NCBI RefSeq assembly: GCF_010093345.1
Contig: NZ_PDWT01000003.1
Coordinates: 406,001-470,000, forward strand
Direction: 5' to 3'
Source: Pseudoxanthomonas yeongjuensis
GTDB lineage: Bacteria; Pseudomonadota; Gammaproteobacteria; Xanthomonadales; Xanthomonadaceae
Length of the DNA: 64,000 bases
Positions 28,777 through 38,788 of this stretch are shown piece by piece. Under the pieces are notes generated by a model, which saw only the letters and a list, made by a program, of their open reading frames with translations, was not told the origin of the DNA and did not search any database. Both the position numbers and the translations under genes were made by a program. Numbering within the stretch: position 1 is the stretch's first letter; every line of letters starts with the position of its first letter.

Positions 28777-30278
28777 TGCAGGCCGCCGCTCCCGTGGACA
28801 ACGAAACCGAGCGCCGGCTGCATCCGTGGTCGTGGCTGTTCGTGCTGGTCCAGCAATTGAAGCAGTTCCTCGTGCCGCTGCTGGCCTTGCTGGTCTTCGG
28901 CGGCGGTGGCGCGGGCGGCTTCTGGGCCGGGATCGGACCGCTGGTCGCGGTGGGCGTACTGGTCGTGGTTTCGCTGCTGCAGTACTTCACCTACCGCTAT
29001 CGCATCGGCAGGGACGGCCTGAGCATCCGCGACGGCCTGCTGCATCGCAACCTGCGCGATATTCCCTATTCGCGCATCCACAACGTGGTCCTGCATCAGT
29101 CGCTGCTGCACCGGTTGTTCGGCGTGGCCGAGGTCAGGCTGGAATCGGCAGGCGGACAGAAACCCGAGGCGCAGATGCGGGTGCTGCGGCTGGACCAGGC
29201 ATTGGCGCTGGAGGACCTGATCAAGCATCGCGGGCAACTGCCGGAGGCCGGCACGCCGGCCAACGCTGCCGATCGCCTGTTGTCGCTGCCCACCGCCGAA
29301 GTCGTCCGCCTGGGCCTGGTTTCCAACCGCGGCATGATCGTGGTGGCGGCGGCATTCGGCGGCGCCTGGCAACTGTTTCCCGATCGCGTGGTCGCCAATT
29401 TTTTCGAGACCACCGGACGCGAACTGTTCGGGTACGCCAGCCACCTGCAGCTGGGCTGGATGACCACCGCCGCGGCCGTGGCCGCGATGGTGCTGCTGGC
29501 GGTAGTCCTGCTGCGCCTGCTTTCGGTGGCGCTGGCGCTGGTCCAGTACCACGGCTTCCTGCTCAGCGAGGAACAGAAGCGGCTGACGGTGGAACGCGGG
29601 CTGCTGGCGAAACTGCGCACCAGCGTCGCCCGCCGCCGCATCCAGTCGTGGACGCTGCACGAAGGCTTCCTGCATCGCCTGCTGAAACGTCGCAGTCTGC
29701 AGGTCGACACCGCCGTCGCCGAAATGGGCAAGAGCGATCACCGCGCCTTCAGGGAAGTGGCGCCGATCGCCACCCCCGAGGCTTGCGACGCGCTGGTCCG
29801 CCACCTGTTGCCGCAGGCGCAATGGCCGCGCGGCGAATGGACCGCGCTGGCGGCGGGCACGTGGTGGCGGTTGTTCCTGCCGACAGCGATCTTCTGCGTG
29901 CTGCTTACGGGCGGCCTGCTGCTGCGTCTAGGCAACGCATGGACGCTGCTGCCGCTGCTGTGGCTGCCTTGGGGCGCGTACGCCTCGCGGCAGCGGGCGC
30001 GGCGCGAGGGCTATGCCGTGGACGAACACCTGGTCGCGGTGCGCAGCGGCTGGTGGTCGCGGTGGTGGCGCTTCGCCGAGATCGACAAGCTGCAGGCGCT
30101 GCGGCTGGAGCGCTCGCCGATCGACCGCCACTTCGGCACCTCCACCTTGCGCCTGGACACCGCCGGCGCCGGCGGCTTGGCCCCGCCGCTACGCATCCGC
30201 TTCCTGCCGCAAAACGAGGCCCGGGCGCTGTATGCCCGGCTTGCGGATTCACTGGCCCGCAAGCGTTTGCGCTGGTGA
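28776..30278 (+). CDS. PH domain-containing membrane protein (YdbT-like)
   Basis: A 500-residue partner of the preceding gene with three PH_2 domains, starting near RIGRDGLSIRDGLLHRNLRDIPYSRIHN, LSEEQKRLTVERGLLAKLRTSVARRRIQ and AVDEHLVAVRSGWWSRWWRF, separated by hydrophobic helix pairs. ATG 28776 overlaps the preceding TGA (TGATG). Its 3' end overlaps the convergent Stealth gene by 30 bases. Possibly involved in envelope lipid or export functions, given its operon with an acyltransferase; that is inference. Confidence 0.88.
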   Translation: MQAAAPVDNETERRLHPWSWLFVLVQQLKQFLVPLLALLVFGGGGAGGFWAGIGPLVAVGVLVVVSLLQYFTYRYRIGRDGLSIRDGLLHRNLRDIPYSRIHNVVLHQSLLHRLFGVAEVRLESAGGQKPEAQMRVLRLDQALALEDLIKHRGQLPEAGTPANAADRLLSLPTAEVVRLGLVSNRGMIVVAAAFGGAWQLFPDRVVANFFETTGRELFGYASHLQLGWMTTAAAVAAMVLLAVVLLRLLSVALALVQYHGFLLSEEQKRLTVERGLLAKLRTSVARRRIQSWTLHEGFLHRLLKRRSLQVDTAVAEMGKSDHRAFREVAPIATPEACDALVRHLLPQAQWPRGEWTALAAGTWWRLFLPTAIFCVLLTGGLLLRLGNAWTLLPLLWLPWGAYASRQRARREGYAVDEHLVAVRSGWWSRWWRFAEIDKLQALRLERSPIDRHFGTSTLRLDTAGAGGLAPPLRIRFLPQNEARALYARLADSLARKRLRW

Positions 30279-31286
30279 GGTAGCGCCACTCAGGACATCT
30301 TCCAGATGTCCGACACGGCGATCCAGCCAGGCGACGATCCTCGCCTGCACTTCAGGCGATGCCAGTTCCAGGCTTTGCACCACGACGAAGGCCGCGCGCG
30401 GATCGGCATCGGCGCGCGCCATCTTGTGCCACAAGCGCAGCGACGACTGATCGCGCGGCTTGAGCTGCACCGTATACAAGGCGTTATCCAGGAGGGCGGC
30501 CTCGTGCGCTATGCCCAGGTGTATCGAAAGGCTCTCGCTGTTGAACTGGGTCGGCGATCGCAGCCGGTGGCTGATGTTGCCGGTCAGCTTTTCCGGATTC
30601 TTCTCGAAGTAGTCTTTCAACAGGCTACGGCGCATGGGATATGGGTTGTGGTAGAGCCGGTAATAGCGACGATCGAATCCAGCCAGCCGCGCGCCCGCCT
30701 GCTGGGTAGCGAGATTGCTGTGACGAGCGGAAACCGTGCCGGTCAGGCGCTTCCACCATCCGGCGACGCGGCGCTTCCAGTCGTATTCGGACTGCGGCAG
30801 CCATTTCCCGCGCACGACCATTTTCCCGTCACGGAAGAAATCGGCTTCCCGGACGGGGCGCAACAGCATCATGTCGTCGTTTATGTACAGGAATTGCTCG
30901 GCAAGCCCCGGAATTCGCCAAAGGACGCTGCTGATGGACTCGCTGTTGAACGTGGGCAGGAATTCCTCGAAGCCGGAAAATATTTCGCGGTGATCCACCA
31001 GCCGCACACGATCGGCGTAAGCCGAATCCGCGAGCCTCGGCAGCTGCCGTGGAACCTGCATGTCGGTGACGACATGGATACGCCGCAACCACGGAGCGAA
31101 GCGCAACAGCGAGGCCAGGCAGTAATCCAGTTCGCCGGCATCGTTGAACCGGGTCGTATGCGCGCTGCCGCCGCGTACGCTGCCGGTCCGCGACAGGTAA
31201 GCGGACAGTTTCTGCTGGTGGGCGGGATCGGCGCCGTCCACCCAGGTGACGACGGCATCGATATCCGCGAGTTCGTTTGCGCCCAT
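30249..31286 (-). CDS. Stealth family capsule/exopolysaccharide phosphotransferase
   Basis: A 345-residue Stealth-type phosphotransferase, which transfers hexose-1-phosphate to build phosphodiester-linked surface polysaccharides. Conserved regions are visible: CR1 IDAVVTWVDGADP (residues 9-21), CR2 RFNDAGELDYCLASLLRFAPW followed by IHVVTDMQVP, CR3 FLYINDDMMLLRPV, and CR4-like ISHRLRSPTQFNSESLSIHL. No membrane segment. It is the last gene of a three-gene minus-strand cluster with a glycerophosphotransferase-like and a GT2 gene, and its 3' end overlaps the convergent PH-domain gene. Confidence 0.9.
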   Translation of the reverse strand: MGANELADIDAVVTWVDGADPAHQQKLSAYLSRTGSVRGGSAHTTRFNDAGELDYCLASLLRFAPWLRRIHVVTDMQVPRQLPRLADSAYADRVRLVDHREIFSGFEEFLPTFNSESISSVLWRIPGLAEQFLYINDDMMLLRPVREADFFRDGKMVVRGKWLPQSEYDWKRRVAGWWKRLTGTVSARHSNLATQQAGARLAGFDRRYYRLYHNPYPMRRSLLKDYFEKNPEKLTGNISHRLRSPTQFNSESLSIHLGIAHEAALLDNALYTVQLKPRDQSSLRLWHKMARADADPRAAFVVVQSLELASPEVQARIVAWLDRRVGHLEDVLSGATSPAQTLAGQ

Positions 31287-31340
31287 TGCCTGCTCAGCCC
31301 GACGGACATGCGTCGTGGGAAAGGCGATGCCCGTGCTCCA

Positions 31341-32408
31341 TCATGCCCGAGGCCCCCAATAGCCCAGCCGCTTGCGAAGCTGCAAGTCGCGGACCTTCGT
31401 CATGAACGGTTTCGGCTTCAACCTGCCGAGACCGCCGGCGACCACCTCTTCCACCGCCTTGATCACCCGTTCGGACGATCGCCCATCGCGATAAGGATGG
31501 ATGTCGTTGGCATAGGCGACGATTGCCGATTGCAATTCTCGCGAAGGCGAGAACGCCCGTTCCAGCATTTCCGGCAATCGCGCCGCCTCGGTGAAATCAA
31601 GCATGTAGCTCTGCGGCACCCGATGACGGAAGGTAACCACGGGCTTGTGCTGGACCACGAACTCGGGAACCACCGAAGTGGTATCGGACAGCAACACGTC
31701 CGCGGCGCGTTGCGCGGTGACGATCTGCTCCGGCTCGACGAAGAACGCATTTTCACCCGCCAACGCGCGATAGCGCGCGAACAATTCCGGCGGACACTTC
31801 GGGTGCAGGGTCAGCAGCCAGTAGCGGCCGTCTTTCGCCATGCTTTCCTTGATGGCCTCGTACAGATGCGGCGCGGCGCTTACCCGCTCGGTGAAAGTGG
31901 AGGCGAACATGACCACCTGCTTTCCTTGGGCGCGGTCGCGCATCTGCCGCGCCGCGCCGCCATCGTCGCGGAACAGCGGATCCAGCTTGGGCCAGCCCGT
32001 TTCAACCACGGTGAAGTGCCCCAGCTCATCGGCCAGTTTCTGGAAGGGCAGCGTGGTCGCTGGCCCCTGGGTGCAGTACAGGTCGAACAAGCCGCGGATG
32101 CGGAAATGGCCGCGCTTGTCCGAATGCTTGCTTGTGTTGAATCCATGGAACAGCTGCACCTTGGCGCCGCCGAAAAAAGGCGGGACCCAGTCCATCGCGC
32201 AGAACACGGCCATCGGCTTCAGCGCTACCGCTCCGCGGGTATCGACCATGCTGACCGGCGCCGGCATCGACTCGCCAGCGGCCGCGAGCGGCCCATCGAA
32301 CCAGGCATGCACGTTGTATCCGGCCCGCAGCAAGGCATCGGCAAGCGGCTTCAGGATGGGCAACGCATAACGCTCCCGGGCGGTCAGCAGTACATTGGCG
32401 TTGTTCAT
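31341..32408 (-). CDS. CDP-glycerol glycerophosphotransferase-like family protein
   Basis: A 355-residue protein similar to CDP-glycerol:poly(glycerophosphate) glycerophosphotransferases (TagF/TagB class). Typical features are LFHGFNTSKHSDKRG (the HG...K segment near residue 87), TGWPKLDPLF, MFASTFTERVSAAPHL, LTLHPKCPPELFARY and ADVLLSDTTSVVPEFVVQHKPVVTF. It lacks membrane helices. ATG 32408 overlaps the stop of the GT2 gene upstream (ATGA), so the two are co-translated. It may add glycerol-phosphate-type groups to a surface polymer or glycolipid. Confidence 0.85.
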   Translation of the reverse strand: MNNANVLLTARERYALPILKPLADALLRAGYNVHAWFDGPLAAAGESMPAPVSMVDTRGAVALKPMAVFCAMDWVPPFFGGAKVQLFHGFNTSKHSDKRGHFRIRGLFDLYCTQGPATTLPFQKLADELGHFTVVETGWPKLDPLFRDDGGAARQMRDRAQGKQVVMFASTFTERVSAAPHLYEAIKESMAKDGRYWLLTLHPKCPPELFARYRALAGENAFFVEPEQIVTAQRAADVLLSDTTSVVPEFVVQHKPVVTFRHRVPQSYMLDFTEAARLPEMLERAFSPSRELQSAIVAYANDIHPYRDGRSSERVIKAVEEVVAGGLGRLKPKPFMTKVRDLQLRKRLGYWGPRA

Positions 32409-33241
32409 GGAGTAGTAAAAAGCGTCAGACCTGATTTCTTGATGCCGCACGATGCCCAGACGATCTTCTTCCTGCGCGTCTCGGCGCGGATGGCAAGATT
32501 GTTCCGCACCGACTCCTCGGTCTTGTACGCGCGCGGATGGTCCAGGTGCACGCAAACCGCACGATGGCGGATTTGCTTGCCCCTCACGCCGTAGTTTTCG
32601 AGTCTTTCGCCCAGTTCACGGTCGGGACCGCCGTACTTCATGCGCTCGTCGTAACCATTGATGGCCAGCAGGTCCTGCTTCCATGCGGAGGAATTGCAGT
32701 TGTTGAAAGTAGGTCTGGCCGTGGTGATGGTATCGAGCAACTTGCCGGCGATCGGACCGGCGTCCAACTTGAGGCGATTCGACAGATTCATGCGTTCCTG
32801 CCGCTCCAGCCATTGCAGATCGAAGCAGCGCCCCTCGCCGATGTCGTCGGCGGAAATCATCTTGCTCAGGTCCATGCCCAGCTTGCAGTAACCGCCCGAC
32901 AGGAAACGCCCCCTCTCGGCATGCAGCGCGTGCGTGGCGACGAAATCGTTGCGCGGGATGCAGTCGCCATCGGTGAACAGGATGTACTCGTGCACGGTGG
33001 CCGGGATCACCTTGTTGAGGATCTCCTGGCGCCGATAGCCTTTGTCTTCGTGCCAGAAGTGGCGCAGCGGCACCGGATAATCCTGTGCATGGCGTTCGAC
33101 CAGGACCTGTGTGCTGGATGGCGAACCGTCGTCGGCCACGATCACCTCGAAATCCCGGTAGGTCTGGCACGCATAACCCTTCAGGACCTTTTCCAACCTG
33201 TCCCTGGAATCGTAGGTGCTGATGATCACGGAGATTTTCAC
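32405..33241 (-). CDS. Glycosyltransferase family 2
   Basis: A 278-residue GT-A fold glycosyltransferase. It begins VKISVIISTYDSRDRLEKVL, has VIVADDGSPSSTQ, the DXD-type metal motif LFTDGDCIPRND, and GGPDRELGERLENYG in the acceptor part. GTG 33241 is chosen because it starts the Rossmann strand; the frame upstream overlaps rsmB. First gene of the Stealth cluster, separated from the rsmB end by 49 bases on the same strand. Donor and acceptor sugars are unknown. Confidence 0.88.
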   Translation of the reverse strand: MKISVIISTYDSRDRLEKVLKGYACQTYRDFEVIVADDGSPSSTQVLVERHAQDYPVPLRHFWHEDKGYRRQEILNKVIPATVHEYILFTDGDCIPRNDFVATHALHAERGRFLSGGYCKLGMDLSKMISADDIGEGRCFDLQWLERQERMNLSNRLKLDAGPIAGKLLDTITTARPTFNNCNSSAWKQDLLAINGYDERMKYGGPDRELGERLENYGVRGKQIRHRAVCVHLDHPRAYKTEESVRNNLAIRAETRRKKIVWASCGIKKSGLTLFTTP

Positions 33242-33290
33242 GGGCCGGGTCCGGTCAGGCGCAGCAAGAGCAGAAGGATAGCCGATCCGA

Positions 33291-34631
33291 TCAGGACGCC
33301 CGGGTGAAGCGCGCATAGAAAAACCCGTCCATGCCCTGTTCGCCCGGCAGGCGCTGGCGTCCCGATCCTGCGTCATGGCCGTAGCGGTCGTCCAGCGGTT
33401 CGGCGCGCGCATCCGGCGTGCGCGCCAGGAACCCGGCAGCCTGCCGCTCGTTCTCGTCCTTGAGGAGGGAACAAGTGGCATAGAGCAGCACGCCGCCGGG
33501 CCGGACCGTTTTCCACAACGCATCCAGCAGTCGCGCCTGCAAGGCGACCAGGGCGACCAGGTCTTCCGGTCGCCGATGCAGCAACACGTCCGGTTGCCGG
33601 CGGACGATGCCGGTGGCCGAACAAGGTGCGTCCAGCAGCACGGCATCGAAGGGTTCGCCCTCCCACCAGGCCGCCAGGTCGCCGGCATCGGCGGCGCGGA
33701 ACTCCGCGGCAACGCCCACCCGCTGCAGCGTTTCGCGGACGCGATCGAGCCGGCGCGAGTCCACGTCCAGCGCGAGCAGGCGCAACGACGGGTCGCGTTC
33801 CAGCAGATGCGCGGCCTTGCCGCCGGGCGCGGCGCAGGCGTCTAGCACGCGCGCACCGGGCGCGGGCGCCAGCGCATCGGCGACCTGTTGCGCCGATCCG
33901 TCCTGCACGGAAGCATCGCCTCCGGCGAAGCCGGGAAGCGCGGAAACCGCGACCGGCGAATCGATGCGCAGCGCATCGGCCAGGTTTCCATCGGCAGTGG
34001 AATCGATATCGACCGCCTGCAGGCGCGAAGCGTAGTCGTCGCGCGTTCCCTTCATCCGATTCACCCGCAACCACAGCGGCGCGGCATGGGCGCTGGCCTC
34101 GAAGATCGCCGGCGCGCGATCGCCCCAGTCCAGGCCGATTTTCTTGCGCAACCAGGCCGGCCAGGCAGCGGCGGGATCGGATTCGGGGAAGCCTTCGCGC
34201 GTCGCCCGGCGCAGCAGCGCATTGACCATGCCGGCCTGGTGCGGGCGACCCAGCACGCGGGTGGCTTCGACGGTCGCCGACAGGGCGGCATGCGCGGGCA
34301 GGCCCATGGCGTCGATCTGGGCGAAGCCGGCCAGCAGCAGCGAGCGCAGATCGCCGTCTTTTTCGCCTAGCGGTTTCTGCAACCACGACTGCAATGCCGC
34401 GTCGTAGCGCGCGCGTTGCCGCAACGCGGAGAAACAGATGGCTTCCAGCAACGCGCGATCGCGCGGATCGGCCAGTTGCGCCAGCGCAGTGGCCAGTTCG
34501 CCTTTCAGCGAGCGGCCGCGATGGATCACCGCGTCCAGCACCCTGGCGGCGAGCACGCGCGTGGCCACGCCGGGCGCGGCATCCCCGGAGGCAGCGCGGG
34601 TGGGCGTTGCGCCCCAGGGCGTAGTGGTCAT
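33291..34631 (-). CDS. rsmB: 16S rRNA (cytosine(967)-C(5))-methyltransferase
   Basis: A 446-residue SAM-dependent methyltransferase. The N-terminal NusB-like domain is at [18 protein letters not shown]; the SAM motif is [15 protein letters not shown]; the two cysteines of the m5C catalytic pair lie in DAPCSATG and [12 protein letters not shown]. It methylates C967 of 16S rRNA. ATG 34631 overlaps the fmt stop by 4 bases (34628-34631). Gene order def-fmt-rsmB is widely conserved in proteobacteria. Confidence 0.95.
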   Translation of the reverse strand: MTTTPWGATPTRAASGDAAPGVATRVLAARVLDAVIHRGRSLKGELATALAQLADPRDRALLEAICFSALRQRARYDAALQSWLQKPLGEKDGDLRSLLLAGFAQIDAMGLPAHAALSATVEATRVLGRPHQAGMVNALLRRATREGFPESDPAAAWPAWLRKKIGLDWGDRAPAIFEASAHAAPLWLRVNRMKGTRDDYASRLQAVDIDSTADGNLADALRIDSPVAVSALPGFAGGDASVQDGSAQQVADALAPAPGARVLDACAAPGGKAAHLLERDPSLRLLALDVDSRRLDRVRETLQRVGVAAEFRAADAGDLAAWWEGEPFDAVLLDAPCSATGIVRRQPDVLLHRRPEDLVALVALQARLLDALWKTVRPGGVLLYATCSLLKDENERQAAGFLARTPDARAEPLDDRYGHDAGSGRQRLPGEQGMDGFFYARFTRAS

Positions 34632-35548
34632 GGCCCGGCCAGGTCGCGGCGCGCGTTCAGATAATCGGCGGCGGTGATCGCCTTGCCGCCTTCGCGCTGG
34701 ACCACGCGCAGGCGCAGCGCGCCTTCGGCGCAGGCGATATCGATGCCCTGCTTGCCGGCGGCCAGCAGCGTGCCCGGCGCGAAGGCATGCGGCAGGTCCA
34801 GGGCCACGGCGCCGTGGATGCGCAGGCGCTCGCCCGCGACCATCGCTTCGGCCACCGGCCAGGGCTCGAACGCACGCACCTTGCGCGCCAGCACTGCGGC
34901 GGGCTGGTTCCAGTCCAGGCGCGCTTCCGCCTTGTCCAGCTTGTGCGCGTAGGTCACGCCGGTCTCGGGCTGTACCCATGGCAACGGCAATACATCGGCA
35001 CGCCGCAGGGCCAGTCCATCGGCAAGTACGCCCGCTCCCAGTTCCGCCAGGCGGTCGTGCAGTTGTCCGCCCGTCTCTTCCGGGCCGATCGGGGTCTTGT
35101 GGGCCAGCAGCACCGGACCGGTGTCCAGGCCGGCTTCCATCTTCATCAGGCACACCCCGGTCTCGGCGTCGCCGGCTTCGATCGCGCGCTGGATCGGCGC
35201 GGCACCACGCCAGCGCGGCAACAGCGAGGCGTGCACGTTCCAACAACCGAAACGCGGGATTTCCAGCACCGCGCGCGGCAGGATCAGGCCGTAGGCGACC
35301 ACGACCATCAGGTCCGGCGCCAGGTCGCGCAGCGCTTGCTGCGATTCCTTGCGCTTCAGCGTTTCCGGCTGCAGCACCGGAATGCCGCGCTGGATCGCCT
35401 CCAGCTTCACCGGCGACGCGGCCAGGCCGCGCCCACGCCCCGCGGGACGGTCGGGCTGGGTGTACACCGCGACGACTTCGCCGTACGCATGCGCGGCGCG
35501 AAGACTGGGGACGGCGAAGGCCGGCGTGCCGGCAAAAACAATTCTCAT
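34628..35548 (-). CDS. fmt: Methionyl-tRNA formyltransferase
   Basis: A 306-residue enzyme that formylates the initiator Met-tRNA with 10-formyltetrahydrofolate. It starts [18 protein letters not shown], has the catalytic segment [24 protein letters not shown] and ends in the tRNA-binding OB-like domain. It lies 155 bases after def and is coupled to rsmB by an ATGA overlap. Together with the deformylase it defines the formyl-methionine cycle. Confidence 0.96.
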   Translation of the reverse strand: MRIVFAGTPAFAVPSLRAAHAYGEVVAVYTQPDRPAGRGRGLAASPVKLEAIQRGIPVLQPETLKRKESQQALRDLAPDLMVVVAYGLILPRAVLEIPRFGCWNVHASLLPRWRGAAPIQRAIEAGDAETGVCLMKMEAGLDTGPVLLAHKTPIGPEETGGQLHDRLAELGAGVLADGLALRRADVLPLPWVQPETGVTYAHKLDKAEARLDWNQPAAVLARKVRAFEPWPVAEAMVAGERLRIHGAVALDLPHAFAPGTLLAAGKQGIDIACAEGALRLRVVQREGGKAITAADYLNARRDLAGP

Positions 35549-35702
35549 GGCGGGGTCAATGGGAAAGAGTTAAGTCGCGCACTACGTGCGCTGCGAAGGG
35601 TGACGGGCAAAAGCAAAACCGGGGTTCACTTGGCAGGCCGCATCGCGGCCGACTTTGCAGCGCGCGCGACTCGACCCTTCAGCGCCTCACCCTTTCACCG
35701 CA

Positions 35703-36224
35703 TCAAGCCGCGTCGCCCGCCAGCTTGCGCTGCTTGGCCAGTTTCTTGCGGACCATCTCGCGCTTCAGCGGCGACAGGTAGTCGACGAACAGCTTGCCTT
35801 CCAGGTGATCCATTTCGTGCTGGATGCATACCGCCAGCAGGCCGTCGACCTGCAGCCGCTGCGGTTGCCCGCTGCGATCGAGGAAACGCACGTCGATGGA
35901 GTCGGCGCGGGTCACGTCGGCGAAGATGCCGGGGACCGACAGGCAGCCTTCCTGGTAGACCTGCTCGCCTTCGCGGGACAGGATTTCCGGGTTGATGAAC
36001 ACCATCGGCGCCGACTTGTCCTCGCTGATGTCGATGACCATGAAGCGCTTGTGCACATCCACCTGGCTGGCCGCCAGGCCGATGCCGGGGGCCTCGTACA
36101 TGGTTTCGAACATGTCATCGAGCAAGCGCTGGAAGACCGGGTCCGGTACCTGGGCAGGATCCACCGCCACTGCCTTGGTGCGCAGCCGGGGATCGGGGAA
36201 TTCGAGGATGGGAAGCAGTGCCAT
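35703..36224 (-). CDS. def: Peptide deformylase
   Basis: A 173-residue metalloenzyme that removes the formyl group from nascent proteins. All three motifs are intact: [21 protein letters not shown] (metal cysteine) and [12 protein letters not shown] (two metal histidines and the catalytic glutamate). It heads the def-fmt-rsmB set on the minus strand and is divergent from the LysM gene 145 bases away. Confidence 0.96.
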   Translation of the reverse strand: MALLPILEFPDPRLRTKAVAVDPAQVPDPVFQRLLDDMFETMYEAPGIGLAASQVDVHKRFMVIDISEDKSAPMVFINPEILSREGEQVYQEGCLSVPGIFADVTRADSIDVRFLDRSGQPQRLQVDGLLAVCIQHEMDHLEGKLFVDYLSPLKREMVRKKLAKQRKLAGDAA

Positions 36225-36288
36225 GGTCGTTTGTAAATGTGGATGCCGTCGGAATTCGGCAAGGCCTCACGGATTCTAACTCGCGGGC

Positions 36289-36319
36289 TTGCTTAGTGGC
36301 CCGGTTTCTGGACTATAGT
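36289..36319 (+). promoter_or_regulatory. Possible promoter of the LysM gene
   Basis: TTGCTT at 36289-36294 and TATAGT at 36314-36319, spaced 19 bases, precede the LysM gene start by about 50 bases in the divergent gap with def. The -10 is a good match, the -35 moderate and the spacing slightly long. Confidence 0.4.
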
Positions 36320-36369
36320 GCGGACAACCTGTGGGGGACTCAGGTCGGGAAATCCAGGTGGGGATCATC

Positions 36370-37536
36370 ATGTTCAGAAAATTTCGTACGGTTCTTGCCG
36401 CCGCCGCATTCATCGTGGCCACCTATGCCGCGGCCGCCGAAATGGCCGGCCCGCATCCCGACACCTATGTGGTGAAGCGGGGCGACACGCTCTGGGACAT
36501 CTCCGGGAAATTCCTCAAGAAGCCCTGGCTGTGGCCGGAAATCTGGCAGGCCAACCCGCAGATCAAGAACCCGCACCTGATCTATCCGGGCGACGTCATC
36601 AGCCTGGCCTACCTGGACCGCGTCGCGATCCAGCCCGGCCCGCGCCAGGAGGCCCCGATCGGCGCCATCCCGCTGGCCGACATCGAACCGTTCCTGAAGA
36701 ACCTGCGCGTGACCGACAGCTTCGAACAGCTGCCGCGCGTGGTCGGCCTGGAAGACGATCGCCTGCACGCCATGGCCGGGCAGATGGTCTACGCCCTGGG
36801 CCTGGATAGCGCCCAGGTGGGCCAGCGTTACGCCATCGTCCGCCCCGGCCTGCGCTATACCCAGACCCACTTCACCTCCGACGGCCATTACGGCACCTAC
36901 AAGGAAGACCTGGATTTCCGCGGCAAGCGCGTCGGCTCGCAGACCATCGACTGGGAACGCAGCTGGAACAGCGCCGCGCTGGACACCGGCGCGCAGCTCG
37001 AATTGCTGGGATACGAACTCACCCAAGTCGCCACCGGCGCGGTGACCCGCGGCGTGGTCCCGGGTTCCGATACCGCCACCCTGGTGCTCGAGGGCAATGG
37101 TTACGAGGTCCGCCCCGGCGATCGCCTGATCCCGGTCGAGGCCCAGCCTTACGACCTGCAGTTCTTCCCGCATGTGCCCAAGGTGCTGCAGCCGGAAGGC
37201 AAGCTGCAGATCGCCGCGGTGGCCGACGCCCTGACATCGGGCGGCCCACGCGACGTGGTCGCCATCTCCGGCGGCAGCCGCGAAGGCATCGACAACGGAA
37301 CGGTGTTCTCGATCTGGCGCGAAGGCAGCGGCATCATCGACCGCCAGCACGATCCGCAGGACTCCCGCCCCACCGAGAACCGCCGCGGCAAGGGCCAGAT
37401 CCAGCTGCCGGACGAATACGCAGGCCACGTGATGGTGTTCCGCACCTTCGAGAAGGTCAGTTACGGCCTGGTCATGGAAGGCACCAAGCCGTCGCGCGTG
37501 GGCTACGTGCTCAAGCACCCGGATGCGGCTTACTGA
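36370..37536 (+). CDS. LysM peptidoglycan-binding domain protein
   Basis: A 388-residue exported protein. ATG 36370 gives a signal peptide (MFRKFRTVLAAAAFIVATYAAAA). A LysM domain follows at about residues 36-80 (DTYVVKRGDTLWDISGKFL, IWQANPQIKNPHLIYPGDVISL). The long C-terminal part has no named domain, with repeated beta-type segments such as GDRLIPVEAQPYDLQFFPH. Xanthomonads carry this gene immediately before dprA. It may anchor to peptidoglycan in the periplasm; the exact function is unknown. Confidence 0.9.
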   Translation: MFRKFRTVLAAAAFIVATYAAAAEMAGPHPDTYVVKRGDTLWDISGKFLKKPWLWPEIWQANPQIKNPHLIYPGDVISLAYLDRVAIQPGPRQEAPIGAIPLADIEPFLKNLRVTDSFEQLPRVVGLEDDRLHAMAGQMVYALGLDSAQVGQRYAIVRPGLRYTQTHFTSDGHYGTYKEDLDFRGKRVGSQTIDWERSWNSAALDTGAQLELLGYELTQVATGAVTRGVVPGSDTATLVLEGNGYEVRPGDRLIPVEAQPYDLQFFPHVPKVLQPEGKLQIAAVADALTSGGPRDVVAISGGSREGIDNGTVFSIWREGSGIIDRQHDPQDSRPTENRRGKGQIQLPDEYAGHVMVFRTFEKVSYGLVMEGTKPSRVGYVLKHPDAAY

Positions 37537-37567
37537 GCCGGATCCCGGAAGTTTCCTATGCGGCATC

Positions 37568-37593
37568 GCGACGGCGCCCTAGGGCGCCGTCGC
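37568..37593. terminator. 26-bp perfect palindrome after the LysM gene
   Basis: A perfect GC-rich palindrome, centred on CCCTAGGG, sits 31 bases after the LysM stop codon and 23 bases before the dprA start. Followed by GCTGTTTGC rather than a T-run, it may work as a weak terminator or attenuator, or be a protein-binding site. Confidence 0.45.
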
Positions 37594-37616
37594 TGTTTGC
37601 GGCCTAGTCTGGGTGC

Positions 37617-38747
37617 ATGCACGAAGACGACATCCTGGCCCTGTTGAAACTGATCCTGTGCGGCGGCGCGGTGGCGCCGAAGCGCGGCCTGCTGGACGCC
37701 CATGGAACCGCCACGCGCAGCCTTGCCGCCGGGGCCTCCGCCTGGAGGGCCGCCGGTTTGGGCGAGATGCAGATCCGGGGGCTGCGCGAGCCTGAGCCGG
37801 GCCCGCTGCAGCGCGCGCTGGACTGGCTGCAGCAGCCGCGCCACCACCTGCTCGGCTGGCACCAGCCCGACTACCCGCCCCTGTTGCGCAGGATCGGTAG
37901 CCCACCGCTGGCTTTGTTCGTGGATGGCGACCCTTCCCTGCTCTGGCATGCGGGCGTGGCCGTCGTCGGCAGCCGTTCGCCGACCGCGGGCGGGCGCGAC
38001 AATGCGCGCGCCTTCGCCCGGGCTTTCGCCCTGTCCGGCACCTCGGTGATCAGCGGCATGGCGGCCGGCATCGACGCGGCCGCCCATGAAGCCGCGCTGG
38101 CGGTGGAAAACGGATTCACGGTCGCCGTGCTCGGAACCGGGCCGGACCTGGCCTATCCGTCATCGCATGCCGGCTTGCGCGACCGCATCGCCGCGCGCGG
38201 GGCGGTGGTCAGCGAGCATCCGCCGGGCACGGCGGCCAAGCCGTCGCATTTTCCCAGCCGCAACCGGATCCTGGCCGGGCTGGCCCTGGGCACCCTGGTG
38301 GTGGAGGCGACCGAGCATTCCGGCGCCCTGATCACCGCGCGTCAGGCCGGCGATTACGGACGCGAAGTATTCGCCGTGCCCGGCTCCATCCACAACCCGC
38401 TGGCGCGGGGTTGCCATCGCCTGATCCGGGACGGAGCCGGACTGGTGGAATGCGCCCAGGAGGTGCTGGACGCCCTGGTTCCCATGGCCAGCGAACTGGC
38501 CGACTTCCTCCGCGGCCGGCTTGCGGGCAGCACCGTCCGCCCCCATACCGGGCCGGGTGCGACGCTTGCGCCACTGAATCCCGACTACCAGCCCTTGTGG
38601 CTGGCCCTGGGTCACGACCCAACCGGTATGGATTCGCTGGTCGAGCGGACCGGATTGACGGCCGCCGAACTGTCCTCCATGCTGCTGGTCATGGAACTGG
38701 ATGGAAGGGTGGCGGTCGAACACGGGCGCTACTCGCGCAAGACCTAG
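37617..38747 (+). CDS. dprA: DNA processing protein DprA
   Basis: A 376-residue protein that loads RecA on incoming single-stranded DNA during natural transformation. The Rossmann-like core has [51 protein letters not shown] and [23 protein letters not shown]-terminal winged-helix domain ([27 protein letters not shown]) follows. It stands between the LysM gene and smg, the usual order in this group. Confidence 0.95.
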   Translation: MHEDDILALLKLILCGGAVAPKRGLLDAHGTATRSLAAGASAWRAAGLGEMQIRGLREPEPGPLQRALDWLQQPRHHLLGWHQPDYPPLLRRIGSPPLALFVDGDPSLLWHAGVAVVGSRSPTAGGRDNARAFARAFALSGTSVISGMAAGIDAAAHEAALAVENGFTVAVLGTGPDLAYPSSHAGLRDRIAARGAVVSEHPPGTAAKPSHFPSRNRILAGLALGTLVVEATEHSGALITARQAGDYGREVFAVPGSIHNPLARGCHRLIRDGAGLVECAQEVLDALVPMASELADFLRGRLAGSTVRPHTGPGATLAPLNPDYQPLWLALGHDPTGMDSLVERTGLTAAELSSMLLVMELDGRVAVEHGRYSRKT

Positions 38748-38788
38748 TTTCTTTCCTCCACAGCGTCGTGGACGCAGGCCGAGGGGCA

